From Rhodospirillales bacterium (lineage in GTDB: Bacteria; Pseudomonadota; Alphaproteobacteria; Dongiales; Dongiaceae), in contig VFKA01000003.1 of assembly GCA_009885795.1 (NCBI GenBank), positions 1-64,000 on the forward strand: DNA of 64,000 nt, in the 5' to 3' direction. The notes beneath the pieces are model-generated. The model was not told the origin of the DNA. It worked only from the letters and a program-made list of their open reading frames with translations, and did not search any database. The position numbers and the translations under genes are program-made. Below are positions 40,504 through 48,391 of the stretch, one piece after another (the first letter of the stretch is position 1; every line of letters begins with the position of its first letter).

Positions 40504-42165
40504 TTATGCCTCAAGAAGATCATAGACCCGACGCCGAAACACGCCATGATAAGCCTCTTCCACGGTCTCGTATTCTTTGTCTTCCACGAGTCGAGGGGAG
40601 GTTCCGCGAACTCCAGAGAATGCAACGATCTTGTACCGCTTGCCTCTTGAATCGCGCCTGATTGCGTATTTATCGTTCTGAGGGGTGCGGCGGAAGTAAA
40701 GTAACAACCGTTCCAACGCCTCGCTGTGTTGCCCGAGCGGCTTGTTTTTGTGTTCTTCAATAACCTCTTCACACACTAGCGTCTTTAGGTGTTCTCGCTG
40801 CATCTTGTCGAAGCGCTTACGGTAGAGAATATCCTTGTCATCGATCTCCGTCGCCTCTTCGGGTAGCGCCTCTCCACCCTTCTCGGTTCGACTCGACCGC
40901 CACTCTCCCTTCTTCTTGTCCCGCCATGCCCTGAACTGCTGTTTCATACCGAACAGACCGTTTTTCAGGAACAGCACAACGAACAACATTAACACGCCGA
41001 TCATGATGTGCCTGATGGGCCCCAAGGTGATAAATACCTTGTCAAGCACCACGACAATAAGGGTGCCCGCCACCGCCCCTTCCACCCTGCCAATACCGCC
41101 AATCGTCAGCATCGCTAAGCCCAGGAGGACGGTATCGAATCCGAATATGGCGTAAGCCACGCCGCGGTACTGAGCCGTGTAGAATCCCCCGATGAATCCC
41201 AGCGCCACCGACGAAACTAGGAAAACGGTGACTCGCGCCTGCCTATAGTTGACGCCCGTTGCCTCCGCGAACGCTTCGCGTTTCTCCGGAGCCATTCTCA
41301 GTATTCTGCCCAACCGTCTGCCGTCTATGAAGCGGAACAGAAAAAGCGAGGCGACGAGCAAGGCGAATGCCCCGTAATACGAGACCACGGATTGCGTCAA
41401 TGGCGCCCACGCCGCGCCAATGTACGTGGACGCCCCGTACAGACCGCCGCTCGCGGAGCCGAACTCCGAGGACGTGACAAAGTAGACCCTGCAGAGTTCG
41501 TTGAGCCCAAGGGTCAATAGCGCGTAGTAGAAGCCGTCCAGACGCAGTGCCGGAAGCGCCAGAATCCCGCCGAACACGATCCCGACCAGCATGCCAATCG
41601 GGGGAAGCATCCACCACGGCAGGCCGAGATTGATCGACAGCCATGCGGTCAGGAAAGCCGCCGTACCCACCACGGCGTATGTCGCAAGAGAGAAGATGCT
41701 TGCCGTACCGATGACCAAGGTCCAGCAAACATTTATTGCGGCGAAAATTCCAAAGGTAGCGCCGGCTGTAAGGATTGTGAATTGCAGGCTCTCCGGCACA
41801 AAGAGAGGAACCAGAACCAGCGCCAGCAGCGAGATGGCCCAATAGATCGGCCGCTTGTCCACTATCGACTTCTCGGCCTTGAGCGTCTTCCTGTTGTACA
41901 ACCCTCGGATCAGCAGCACCGACCGGCGGGTTGGCCACCATCTCTGTCTTTTCCAAAGGCGCTTACCGTGATTGGCCCATTTATGTATGTACTTGAAGCG
42001 CCCCACCTTGTGCAGGGGCGCCTTGTACGACGTAGTCTTGCGCCAGACCGTTCTCGGATCCTCGACCCGGATGCTTGGCACATCGTAGTTGCCACCCTTC
42101 GCCCCCCAGACCGCCAGGGGGTTCTTCCAAAGGTACTGGTCGTCATTCTTCCTGGGGGTACTCAT
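40504..42165 (-). CDS. LivM-like ABC permease fused to a dimethylformamidase small-subunit domain
   Basis: 553 residues in three parts. Residues 1-105 are a basic, aromatic cytoplasmic extension absent from ordinary LivM. Residues ~105-405 are a branched-chain/amide-type permease with about ten membrane segments, including LPALRLDGFYYALLTLGLNELCR, the ATPase-docking loop region KREAFAEATGVNYRQARVTVF, and GIGRVEGAVAGTLIVVVL. A charged linker (~410-440) leads to residues 442-553, a complete copy of the small-subunit domain encoded at 39958. The frame is uninterrupted across the junction, so the fusion is real at this sequence. It overlaps livH by four bases. I know of no described transporter with this domain. 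It might anchor the amidase large subunit at the import pore. Confidence 0.85.
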   Translation of the reverse strand: MSTPRKNDDQYLWKNPLAVWGAKGGNYDVPSIRVEDPRTVWRKTTSYKAPLHKVGRFKYIHKWANHGKRLWKRQRWWPTRRSVLLIRGLYNRKTLKAEKSIVDKRPIYWAISLLALVLVPLFVPESLQFTILTAGATFGIFAAINVCWTLVIGTASIFSLATYAVVGTAAFLTAWLSINLGLPWWMLPPIGMLVGIVFGGILALPALRLDGFYYALLTLGLNELCRVYFVTSSEFGSASGGLYGASTYIGAAWAPLTQSVVSYYGAFALLVASLFLFRFIDGRRLGRILRMAPEKREAFAEATGVNYRQARVTVFLVSSVALGFIGGFYTAQYRGVAYAIFGFDTVLLGLAMLTIGGIGRVEGAVAGTLIVVVLDKVFITLGPIRHIMIGVLMLFVVLFLKNGLFGMKQQFRAWRDKKKGEWRSSRTEKGGEALPEEATEIDDKDILYRKRFDKMQREHLKTLVCEEVIEEHKNKPLGQHSEALERLLLYFRRTPQNDKYAIRRDSRGKRYKIVAFSGVRGTSPRLVEDKEYETVEEAYHGVFRRRVYDLLEA

Positions 42166-43118
42166 TGCTCCCGCGCCACGTCGAGTATGCCGGCGATGCC
42201 TCGCGGTCTGATCATCAAGATTGCGATGATTATGAGAAACTGTGTAATCAGGACATACTGGCCACCCAGGACTGTTGACGTCAGGGATTCCGCAAACCCG
42301 AGAATGACACTTGCGATCACGGCCCCTCGAACGCTGCCCAGTCCGCCCAACAGCGCGATACTCACGCCCTTGATCAGGGGCGTGATTCCACTGAATGGCG
42401 AAATGTAGTAGGTCTGGGACAGTAGAACAGCGGCAAGCCCGGTCATCGCCCCGGTAATACCCATCACGTAGAATCCGGTCTTGCGTATCCCGATGCCCAC
42501 AATCGAGGCGGCGTGCGGGTTCATCATCATGGCGCGGATCTCCAGGCCACGCCGGCTAGACCTCATCCAGCGAACGATCAAAATCAGCATTACAATCGAG
42601 CAGACAACGATACCAATCTTGTCGGAGGTCAGGACGGTTCCACCAATCTCCACTTGCCAGCGGCCGAATATCTCCGGTAGCGCCTTGTTGCGGGGGCCGA
42701 ACCACCACAGCAGCCCCTGTGACCCAATCAGGCTGATGGCGAGCGTTCCCACCATGCCTCTCACCGTAAAATTCGGTTTCTCGTGGAGCGGGATGAAAAT
42801 CAGCGCGCAAATGATGACGCCGCCGACGGCGCCAACGAGTACACCCGCTGCCAGCACAACAGGCGGGTACTCGGAGAGCGATCGCGAAGTGACGTACGCG
42901 CCATATCCCGCGAACGCAAAGATGAAACCATAACCCAGGTTCAACAGTCCCAGGCTTGACCAGGTGATGGACACCGCCACCGCGATCAGCCCGTAGATAC
43001 AGGCGATCACGATACCGTTGATCAGGATGAATTCTATGTCCAAGAGGGAGCTATCCTCATCTCTGCCGGGACGGTCACGCCTTCCTCCTCTTGATGGATG
43101 AAGCCAGGGACGCTTCAC
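42162..43118 (-). CDS. livH: LivH-like ABC permease
   Basis: 318 residues as drawn. A TTG at 43043 giving MDIEFILINGIVIACIYGL is an attractive alternative start, because family members usually begin near that point and the longer version overlaps livF by 44 bases. About eight membrane segments. Family blocks are ITWSSLGLLNLGYGFIFAFAGYGAYV, the EAA-type loop RAMMMNPHAASIVGIGIRKTGFYVMG and FSGITPLIKGVSIALLGGLGSVRGA. It is the partner of the LivM-DmfA1 fusion. GC content is lower than the genome, like the rest of the island. Confidence 0.88.
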   Translation of the reverse strand: MKRPWLHPSRGGRRDRPGRDEDSSLLDIEFILINGIVIACIYGLIAVAVSITWSSLGLLNLGYGFIFAFAGYGAYVTSRSLSEYPPVVLAAGVLVGAVGGVIICALIFIPLHEKPNFTVRGMVGTLAISLIGSQGLLWWFGPRNKALPEIFGRWQVEIGGTVLTSDKIGIVVCSIVMLILIVRWMRSSRRGLEIRAMMMNPHAASIVGIGIRKTGFYVMGITGAMTGLAAVLLSQTYYISPFSGITPLIKGVSIALLGGLGSVRGAVIASVILGFAESLTSTVLGGQYVLITQFLIIIAILMIRPRGIAGILDVAREQ

Positions 43119-43788
43119 CTTTCAGCTTGCCGGCATGCATTCCGATCACCCGGTCCACCCTGCCTTCCAGCAATGCCACGTTCTGCTCCGCTATGATCAT
43201 CGCGGAGCCACTGAGGTCGATCTTCAACAGCGCTTCCATCACGCCTATTCCTATTTTCGGAGCCAGGCCCAGCGAAGGCTCGTCCGACAGATAGAGTTTC
43301 GCATCCACCATCAAGCCACGACCGATGGACACCATTCTTCGCTCGCCGCCCGACAAGCGCGACACCGGGGTTTTCAACCGATCGCGAAGCGGCGCGAAAA
43401 GTTCCAACACACGTTCCTTCCGTTGCTTCCTGGTCTTCCAAGCTGTCTTGGTAAACGCCCCGCTGTCGAGATGTTCCTCGACGGTCAATCCATGAAACAG
43501 CTCATCGGCCTGCGGCATGAGCGCAAGCCCCTGGCGAACGATCAGGTGCGTGTAGCGGCCCGGGCCCTGGCTTCGTGTCCCTCCCACCTCGCGACCATTG
43601 AACACGATCGACCCCCGTTGCCATCCCGTCAAACCGGCGATGGCATAGAAAAGTGTCGTCTTTCCATGGCCGTTCAGTCCAACCAGGCCGACACGTTCGC
43701 CGGCCTTGATCGTCAGGTCCAGATCATGAATAACCCGCAACGGTCCGTAGCCCGCGGACAATCCATTGACATTCAGAATTTCGTGCAT
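43075..43788 (-). CDS. livF: LivF-like ABC ATPase
   Basis: 237 residues. Walker A GLNGHGKTT (a His in place of the usual Ala), signature LSGGERRMVSIGRGL, and a Walker B with LYLSDEPSLGLAP. It has the short LivF form without the C-terminal BCA domain, and ends KGEASLASSIKRRKA. The His in the P-loop and Ser before DEP are mild variations. The order in the island operon is binding protein, LivG, LivF, LivH, LivM fusion, then enzyme subunits. Confidence 0.9.
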   Translation of the reverse strand: MHEILNVNGLSAGYGPLRVIHDLDLTIKAGERVGLVGLNGHGKTTLFYAIAGLTGWQRGSIVFNGREVGGTRSQGPGRYTHLIVRQGLALMPQADELFHGLTVEEHLDSGAFTKTAWKTRKQRKERVLELFAPLRDRLKTPVSRLSGGERRMVSIGRGLMVDAKLYLSDEPSLGLAPKIGIGVMEALLKIDLSGSAMIIAEQNVALLEGRVDRVIGMHAGKLKGEASLASSIKRRKA

Positions 43789-43804
43789 CGTCTATTGTTT
43801 CAGG

Positions 43805-44530
43805 TCAATCGACGGCCTCGAAGTACGCGGCGCGCACCACGGGACTATCGATAATGTCGTGAAGGTGACCCTGCGCAATGATCTCGCCCGCGTCCATCAC
43901 AATCACATTGTCCGCGATCGTCTCGAGCAACTCGATTCTATGCTCCACGATCATGACCGCGATGTTCATCTCCTTGGACAGCATTCTGAGAATCTCGTCG
44001 ATCTCGTCGATCTCGGAATTGATCAGACCCGCGGCGGGCTCATCCATCAACAACAGCTCCGGTCCCCTGAGCAGAAGACAGGCGAGCGACAACTTGCGCC
44101 GGTTGAACGTGTCCAACACGGAAGTAGGCACGCTCTCGTCAACGACGAAATTGACCAGATCCGAGGCATACTCGGCGTCAAAACGAGTGAGGTTAGGCTT
44201 GTAGGCCTGCCTCGCGGCCTTCAATGTTTGCCCGACGGTGAGGTCTTCCGGCACGACCGGGGCCTGATAAGTTCTCCCGATGCCGATTCGGGATCTCTCG
44301 TACAAATGCGAATCGGTTATGTCTTTGCCCTTGTAGAAGACCTTGCCGGTTTTTGGCGCGTACCTGCCCGACAAAATTTCGACCAGGCTGGTCTTTCCGG
44401 CGCCGTTCGGACCGATGATGCCCAGAACCTTGCCTGGATTGATCTGCAGTTCGATGTTTCTGAGGATTTCCCTGCCGCCGAGGTCGAGTGAAAGGTTCTC
44501 ACAAGCGAGTAAGGGAGCAGCATCATTCAT
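43805..44530 (-). CDS. livG: LivG-like ABC ATPase
   Basis: 241 residues from the ATG at 44530, where MNDAAPLLACENLSLDLGG begins with a G-rich ribosome-binding stretch upstream. Walker A GPNGAGKTSLVEILSGRY, the LivG insert TDSHLYERSRIGIGRTYQAPVVPEDLTVG, signature region RKLSLACLLLRGPELLLMDEPAAGL and the switch His in VEHRIELLETIAD. The LSGG motif is degenerate (RRKLSLACLL), as in some urea/amide-type LivG proteins. It stops 16 bases before livF. Confidence 0.88.
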   Translation of the reverse strand: MNDAAPLLACENLSLDLGGREILRNIELQINPGKVLGIIGPNGAGKTSLVEILSGRYAPKTGKVFYKGKDITDSHLYERSRIGIGRTYQAPVVPEDLTVGQTLKAARQAYKPNLTRFDAEYASDLVNFVVDESVPTSVLDTFNRRKLSLACLLLRGPELLLMDEPAAGLINSEIDEIDEILRMLSKEMNIAVMIVEHRIELLETIADNVIVMDAGEIIAQGHLHDIIDSPVVRAAYFEAVD

Positions 44531-44688
44531 GAGGCCTGCCCCCCTTGCCACAAAGGTCACAGAGACCGTATTCGAAACCCAACGAGATCCACCTCAACGA
44601 CCGACGACGCGAAGAACGGACAATGGGCCGCCGCCCCATGGCGGCGAAACCCGCTTGAACCGCTCTGCGCGGGTTTCGCTAACGGACT
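44531..44688. other. Gap between binding-protein gene and livG
   Basis: 158 bases without a plausible gene. The stretch includes the inverted pair CCGCCCCATGG/CCATGGCGGCG-like bases around 44629-44648. A stem-loop here could attenuate transcription between the highly expressed binding protein and the rest of the operon, as is common in liv-type operons. Confidence 0.35.
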
Positions 44689-46014
44689 CTAGCCCCACCA
44701 GGGCGCGGGCCGGAGCTTGGATTCGCTGATCGCGTCGGGCCAGATGATCTTGTGCTGGACATCTTGAACCTGCACGAACAGCTGGCTCATGCCGGTTTCA
44801 TGCGAATCCGCCTGGTTGCCGAATCCGTTGTCGGGGTAGTGGAGTGCTTCCTGGTACTCGTTGTTCATATCCATCATGCCACACACGCCCCTGAACGGGT
44901 GGCTTCTAATCCAGTCACAATTCTTCTTGAAATCTTCCGGTGTGGTATCGACCGCCCCGGTGGCATTCCAGGAAGCTTCGAGGTACTGGACGATATCGTA
45001 TCCATTTCCCGTATAGACCAGCCCCATCGTGTTTTTCTCGGGCGTGCCGAACTCCGGGAACCGCTCTAGGTACATTTTCCGGAAATCCTGGCCGATCTTC
45101 TCGCCGTATACCCCCAGCACGGTGCTCCAGCAGAAACCTTCGGTGGCGGAACCTCCAAGCTCCAGGAATTCCGGTTGCGAGGGACCGTACTGCAGATAGA
45201 CGAGTGCGTCCTTCACCGGGTCGGCGGCAAACTGTTTGCAGAACGCCGCGTACTCCGAAGCCACCCAGTGATCGATCATGATCGCGCCGGCATCCACCTC
45301 CTTCAGTTTCTGAATGACGGGAGCCCAGTCGTTAACCGGATACTGGATGTCGGTGACCTCGGCCAACTCGAAATCATACTTCGGGATCGATTGCCTGGCA
45401 GCCTTGAGGATGGTCTGATTGTACCCAACCTGCTCGGCGACGATGTGGACCTTCCTGTTCTTCGGCTTCCATCCCTGCACTTTCTCCATCTCCGTCAGCC
45501 ACATTGGATATGTCCAGCCGTAATTGACCTCGGATGGATCGGTTTGGAACACTTGGCTGTATTTCTCCGGATCGGCCTTGAATGCCTCGGTTGCAGCGCG
45601 TTGCGTGTTGCCCTGGAGGTACGGGCATTTATATTTGGCCGACTCATCCATTGCCGGAATTGGCGCAAAGATGAAGGCATTCGATATCGCGTGTACTTTC
45701 TTGTCGATGCATGCCGCAATACTTTGCCTGGCACTCTCGGGAGACAGTTTGTCGAGGTCCGGCACGAATAGTTCTATCTCTCGGCCCAGGACACCTCCAG
45801 CAGCGTTTATTTTCTCAAGCGCGAGTATGGATCCGTTTAGATGATCCTGGTCATCCGCAACTCCGTAGGGTGTCGAAAGCGAAGAGGGTATACCCAAAAT
45901 TATCTTCTCCGCGGCATTCACCCGCCTGACCCAGGGCGCTGGAAAGGTAAGCGCGGCCGCGCCGGCCGCCACGCCCTTGAGAAACCTACGTCGCGCGCCT
46001 TGTGTCTTGTTCAT
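44689..46014 (-). CDS. Amide/branched-chain-type periplasmic binding protein, island transporter
   Basis: 441 residues. Twin-arginine signal (MNKTQGARRRFLKGVAAGAA, cleavage after a ...VNAAE site). The mature protein begins KIILGIPSSLSTPYGVADDQDHLNGSILALEKINAAGGVLGREIEL, the Peripla_BP_6 start. Family blocks are CIDKKVHAISNAFIFAPIPAM, VGYNQTILKAARQSIPKYDF and NTMGLVYTGNGYDIVQYLEASW. In this superfamily AmiC- and UrtA-like members bind short amides and urea. Given the enzyme downstream, an N-substituted formamide or amide is a reasonable ligand. It is the first gene of the island operon and lies next to tRNA-Ser. Confidence 0.88.
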   Translation of the reverse strand: MNKTQGARRRFLKGVAAGAAALTFPAPWVRRVNAAEKIILGIPSSLSTPYGVADDQDHLNGSILALEKINAAGGVLGREIELFVPDLDKLSPESARQSIAACIDKKVHAISNAFIFAPIPAMDESAKYKCPYLQGNTQRAATEAFKADPEKYSQVFQTDPSEVNYGWTYPMWLTEMEKVQGWKPKNRKVHIVAEQVGYNQTILKAARQSIPKYDFELAEVTDIQYPVNDWAPVIQKLKEVDAGAIMIDHWVASEYAAFCKQFAADPVKDALVYLQYGPSQPEFLELGGSATEGFCWSTVLGVYGEKIGQDFRKMYLERFPEFGTPEKNTMGLVYTGNGYDIVQYLEASWNATGAVDTTPEDFKKNCDWIRSHPFRGVCGMMDMNNEYQEALHYPDNGFGNQADSHETGMSQLFVQVQDVQHKIIWPDAISESKLRPAPWWG

Positions 46015-46207
46015 GTCGCGATCCTCCCGTTGAATTGCGGTTAGCCGATGTTCCCCAGATGACCGTTGCTCAACATGAACAGTAACATTCTCCAGGGGTG
46101 CGCGGAAGCCAAAAAAGGCGGACCTCCTTCGCCGAGGCTTCGGAGGGCACCCTGCTTCACTTCTGTTTTGAAACCAAATCCCGCGAAGCGCGGAACGCGC
46201 GATGCAG

Positions 46208-46226
46208 GTTGGCGGAGGGAGAGGGA
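46208..46226. repeat. Right direct repeat (attR-like) within tRNA-Ser 3' end
   Basis: gttggcggagggagaggga, identical to 37436-37454. It covers the CCA end and 3' acceptor side of the tRNA-Ser gene, so the tRNA remains intact after integration, as expected for tRNA-targeted islands. Confidence 0.85.
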
Positions 46227-46303
46227 TTCGAACCCTCGATAGGGGTTTAAGCCCCTATAACGGTTTAGCAAACCGCCGCCTTCAGCCACTCGGCCATCCC
46301 TCC
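46210..46303 (-). tRNA. tRNA-Ser (anticodon GCU)
   Basis: 94 bases with an encoded CCA. Acceptor GGAGGGA pairs with TCCCTCC, the D arm is GCCGAGTGGCTGAAGGC, the anticodon stem GCGGT/ACCGT flanks the loop TTGCTAA (anticodon GCU), a long variable arm built on GGGGCTTAAACCCC typifies class II serine tRNAs, and the T arm is GAGGGTTCGAATCCCTC. It is the integration site of the island at lower coordinates. Confidence 0.97.
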
Positions 46304-46380
46304 GCCGTGAGTGGCTCTTGTCGTCACGGCGTATGCAAGGGCGGTTCTATCGACCGCGGGGCGGTGTTGTCAAACGAAGG

Positions 46381-46743
46381 CTAGCTGAAGCTCCAGCGCT
46401 TGAAGGCTTCGGTCATCGCCTCGGCCGCGATCAGCACCGAGCGCTGGCCGGGCGCGCTATCGGCCGACGCGTTGGTGTAGGCGTTGCGGGCCTCGACATA
46501 GGCGACCCACAACGACGCCTGGCGCAGCGCGTCGCTGCCGCGCCGCTCGGGGAACGCCAGCCCCTCCTTGCCATCGACCGAGGCGAGGACCGCGCGCAGG
46601 CGCTGGGCGATGTCGTACTCGCCGATCGCATAGGCATGGTTGAACGCCGCCAGCACCTTGTCGCCGAGGCGCCGCGCATGGCCCGGCACGCCGTAGCGGC
46701 CGGCTTGATTCAAATCGTTCCGCTGTTGCCCGATCGAACCCAT
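46381..46743 (-). CDS. Hypothetical protein (alphaproteobacterial, helical)
   Basis: 120 residues, all-helical in appearance: GQQRNDLNQAGRYGVPGHARRLGDKVLAAFNHAYAIGEYDIAQRLRAVLASV, then LRQASLWVAYVEARNAYTNA and VLIAAEAMTEAFKRWSFS. No signal peptide or membrane segment. The first half resembles small conserved alphaproteobacterial proteins of unknown function with a TPR-like helix pair. The reverse-strand frame in the same region is a shadow. Confidence 0.6.
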   Translation of the reverse strand: MGSIGQQRNDLNQAGRYGVPGHARRLGDKVLAAFNHAYAIGEYDIAQRLRAVLASVDGKEGLAFPERRGSDALRQASLWVAYVEARNAYTNASADSAPGQRSVLIAAEAMTEAFKRWSFS

Positions 46744-46860
46744 GAAAGAGGTTTAGGCGCCTTTCGGTTAAACCCGGCTTAACAAGGCCGTTCACCATAT
46801 TTTAAGGTTGGAATCGCGAAACTGACCTCACCGCACAAGAGGAGTCGGGAGGGACCCCCA

Positions 46861-47067
46861 ATGTCGATATCCAAGCGTACCATCGAAACACTGATCGACC
46901 TCGTCGAGATCAAGCTCAGTTGCCTCGAGGTGTTCGACCGCGAGGACGCCCGCGAGGCGGCCTGCCTCGAACTCGCGCGGCGCGAGTTACAGGCGCTGAT
47001 GCCGCCCAGGCGCGTTGCCAACGTGGTCGCCTTCGCCAAGGCCGCGCCGCAGCCCATCGCTCCCTAG
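46861..47067 (+). CDS. Small conserved hypothetical protein
   Basis: 68 residues, MSISKRTIETLIDLVEIKLSCL then VFDREDAREAACLELARRELQAL. Two helices of an acidic/basic coiled-coil type. A GGAGGGA ribosome-binding site lies upstream of the ATG. No family assigned; similar short proteins are widespread in Alphaproteobacteria. It ends with a four-base overlap into the convergent GST gene. Confidence 0.6.
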   Translation: MSISKRTIETLIDLVEIKLSCLEVFDREDAREAACLELARRELQALMPPRRVANVVAFAKAAPQPIAP

Positions 47068-47756
47068 CGCCGCTGGTACTGGGTGGCGCCGAAGAGGATT
47101 TCGCGGGCCTTCGGGTCTATGGGTCCGGTGCGTTCCTTGTCCTTGAGGACGAGGAGCCCGCGCTGCGTCGCGGGCCGCGCCGCGATCGCCTCGAACCAGC
47201 GCTTCACATTCGGATAATCGGCAAGGTCGACCCCCTGCCTCTCCCATGAGCGCAGCCAGGGAAAGGTCGCAATGTCGGCGATCGAGTAATCCCCGGCGAG
47301 CCACTCCCGCCCATCGAGGCGCTTGTCGAGGACGCCGTAGAGGCGCTTGGCCTCGTTGGTGTAGCGCTCGATGGCGTAAGGGATGGGCTCGGGCGCATAG
47401 CCGCGGAAGTGATGGACCTGGCCCAGCATCGGCCCGATGTTCGCCATCTGGAACATGACCCACTGGATCGCGTCGTAACGCCCGCGCGCGTCCTTGGGGC
47501 AGAGGCGCCCGGTCTTCTCGGCGAGGTAGATGAGGATGGCGCCGGATTCGAACACGGTGTAAGGCCCCCCGCCCGGTCCGTCATGGTCCACGATCACCGG
47601 AATTCGGTGGTTGAGGTTGAGCGCGAGGAAAGCGGGCACGAATTGGTCGCCCTTGCCGATGTCGATGCCATGAACCGTGTAGGGCAGGCCCAGCTCCTCG
47701 AGCGCGATGTGAATCTTGTGGCCGTTGGGCGTGGTCCAGGTGTAGAGGTCGATCAT
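47064..47756 (-). CDS. Glutathione S-transferase (YfcG/YghU-like)
   Basis: 230 residues. MIDLYTWTTPNGHKIHIALEELGLPYTVHGIDIGKGDQF is the YfcG/YghU-type start, where the Thr-Asn segment (TTPNG) supplies the glutathione-binding residues instead of a Tyr or Cys. NHRIPVIVDHDGPGGGPYTVFESGAILIYLAEKTG is the second half of the binding site. Such enzymes act as disulfide-bond reductases. The C-terminal helical domain is complete (EWLAGDYSIADIATFPWLRSWER). Confidence 0.92.
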   Translation of the reverse strand: MIDLYTWTTPNGHKIHIALEELGLPYTVHGIDIGKGDQFVPAFLALNLNHRIPVIVDHDGPGGGPYTVFESGAILIYLAEKTGRLCPKDARGRYDAIQWVMFQMANIGPMLGQVHHFRGYAPEPIPYAIERYTNEAKRLYGVLDKRLDGREWLAGDYSIADIATFPWLRSWERQGVDLADYPNVKRWFEAIAARPATQRGLLVLKDKERTGPIDPKAREILFGATQYQRR

Positions 47757-47815
47757 GGTTTTCCGGTCCTTCCGAGGTCCCGGGCCAACCTTAGACCGTA
47801 TCGAGGGGAATCGCC

Positions 47816-48391
47816 ATGAGCGGCCTGCCGAGCGTCTTGATGTTCTTGCTTGCGCTGGCCGGGATTGCGGCCCTGCCCGCCCAGGCCACCAACCGCGACG
47901 ACAGCCGCCATGCGGCCGGCGACCAATCGATGGAGCCCGTGGCCGTCAACACCATCCGGGTCGCCAGCGAGGCGGCGGGGCATGTCAGCATCAACCTGGT
48001 GGTGCTGACGAGCCCGGGGAACACGGTGGCCGCGCCGACAGAGGGCAGCGTCACCCGCAATTTGGTACGCTCGCGCCTGCCGACATTCGTGCCGCTGTTG
48101 GGCGGGCTATTCGAGAAGCCGCCCATTTTACGCGACTACACCGACGCCAATTTCGTCGGCGAGGCGCTGCTGGCGGGGCGGACGCTGATCGTGCGCCTCG
48201 CGGCCCCCTTGGCGTCCCCTGGGGCACCGGGCACCGTCTTCGTCGCCAACGGCCAGCACGCCTTTGCCATGGCGGGAGCGAACTTCAAGGAGAGCCCCCT
48301 GCCCGACCTTGCCGGCGCGCTCGCCATCGGCCGGGCCCATGCGGAGGGTGGGGAGCTCGTGATCCTGGTGGCGCCCTCGATTCTCGAATAA
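47816..48391 (+). CDS. Exported protein with secretin-like C-terminal signature
   Basis: 191 residues with a Sec signal peptide (SVLMFLLALAGIAALPAQA) and GAGGGGAAT upstream of the ATG. The middle and C-terminus recall the end of type II/III secretins: RSRLPTFVPLLGGLFEKP (compare the P-x-L-x-x-L-P-x-L-G-x-L-F motif) and the last residues GGELVILVAPSILE (compare ELVILVTPRIV). Repeat or N-domains of secretins are missing, so it is not a full secretin. It could be a pilus or secretion-accessory remnant. Confidence 0.45.
   Translation: MSGLPSVLMFLLALAGIAALPAQATNRDDSRHAAGDQSMEPVAVNTIRVASEAAGHVSINLVVLTSPGNTVAAPTEGSVTRNLVRSRLPTFVPLLGGLFEKPPILRDYTDANFVGEALLAGRTLIVRLAAPLASPGAPGTVFVANGQHAFAMAGANFKESPLPDLAGALAIGRAHAEGGELVILVAPSILE

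Larger units (their letters stand above)
37436..46226. mobile_element. Genomic island integrated at tRNA-Ser(GCU), amide-utilisation cargo
   Basis: About 8.8 kb between a 19-bp direct repeat and the tRNA-Ser 3' end that it duplicates, the classic footprint of tyrosine-recombinase integration. All genes within (37611-46014) are on the minus strand and have visibly lower G+C and different codon use from both flanks. The cargo is a dimethylformamidase-like enzyme plus a five-gene ABC importer. No integrase, relaxase or phage gene is recognisable, so the element is either a non-autonomous island or a remnant that lost its recombinase. Confidence 0.8.

Noticed and set aside
37436-46226. Hidden integrase fragment within the island
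   Set aside because: I read both ends (37455-37610 and 46015-46207) in all frames and saw no tyrosine-recombinase R..HxxR or Tyr motif; only a 27-codon orphan tail is present near the left end.
46041-46289. 82-codon frame over the tRNA-Ser
   Set aside because: It reads through the tRNA gene (MAEGGGLLNRY... is a typical tRNA-Ser translation) and is not protein coding.
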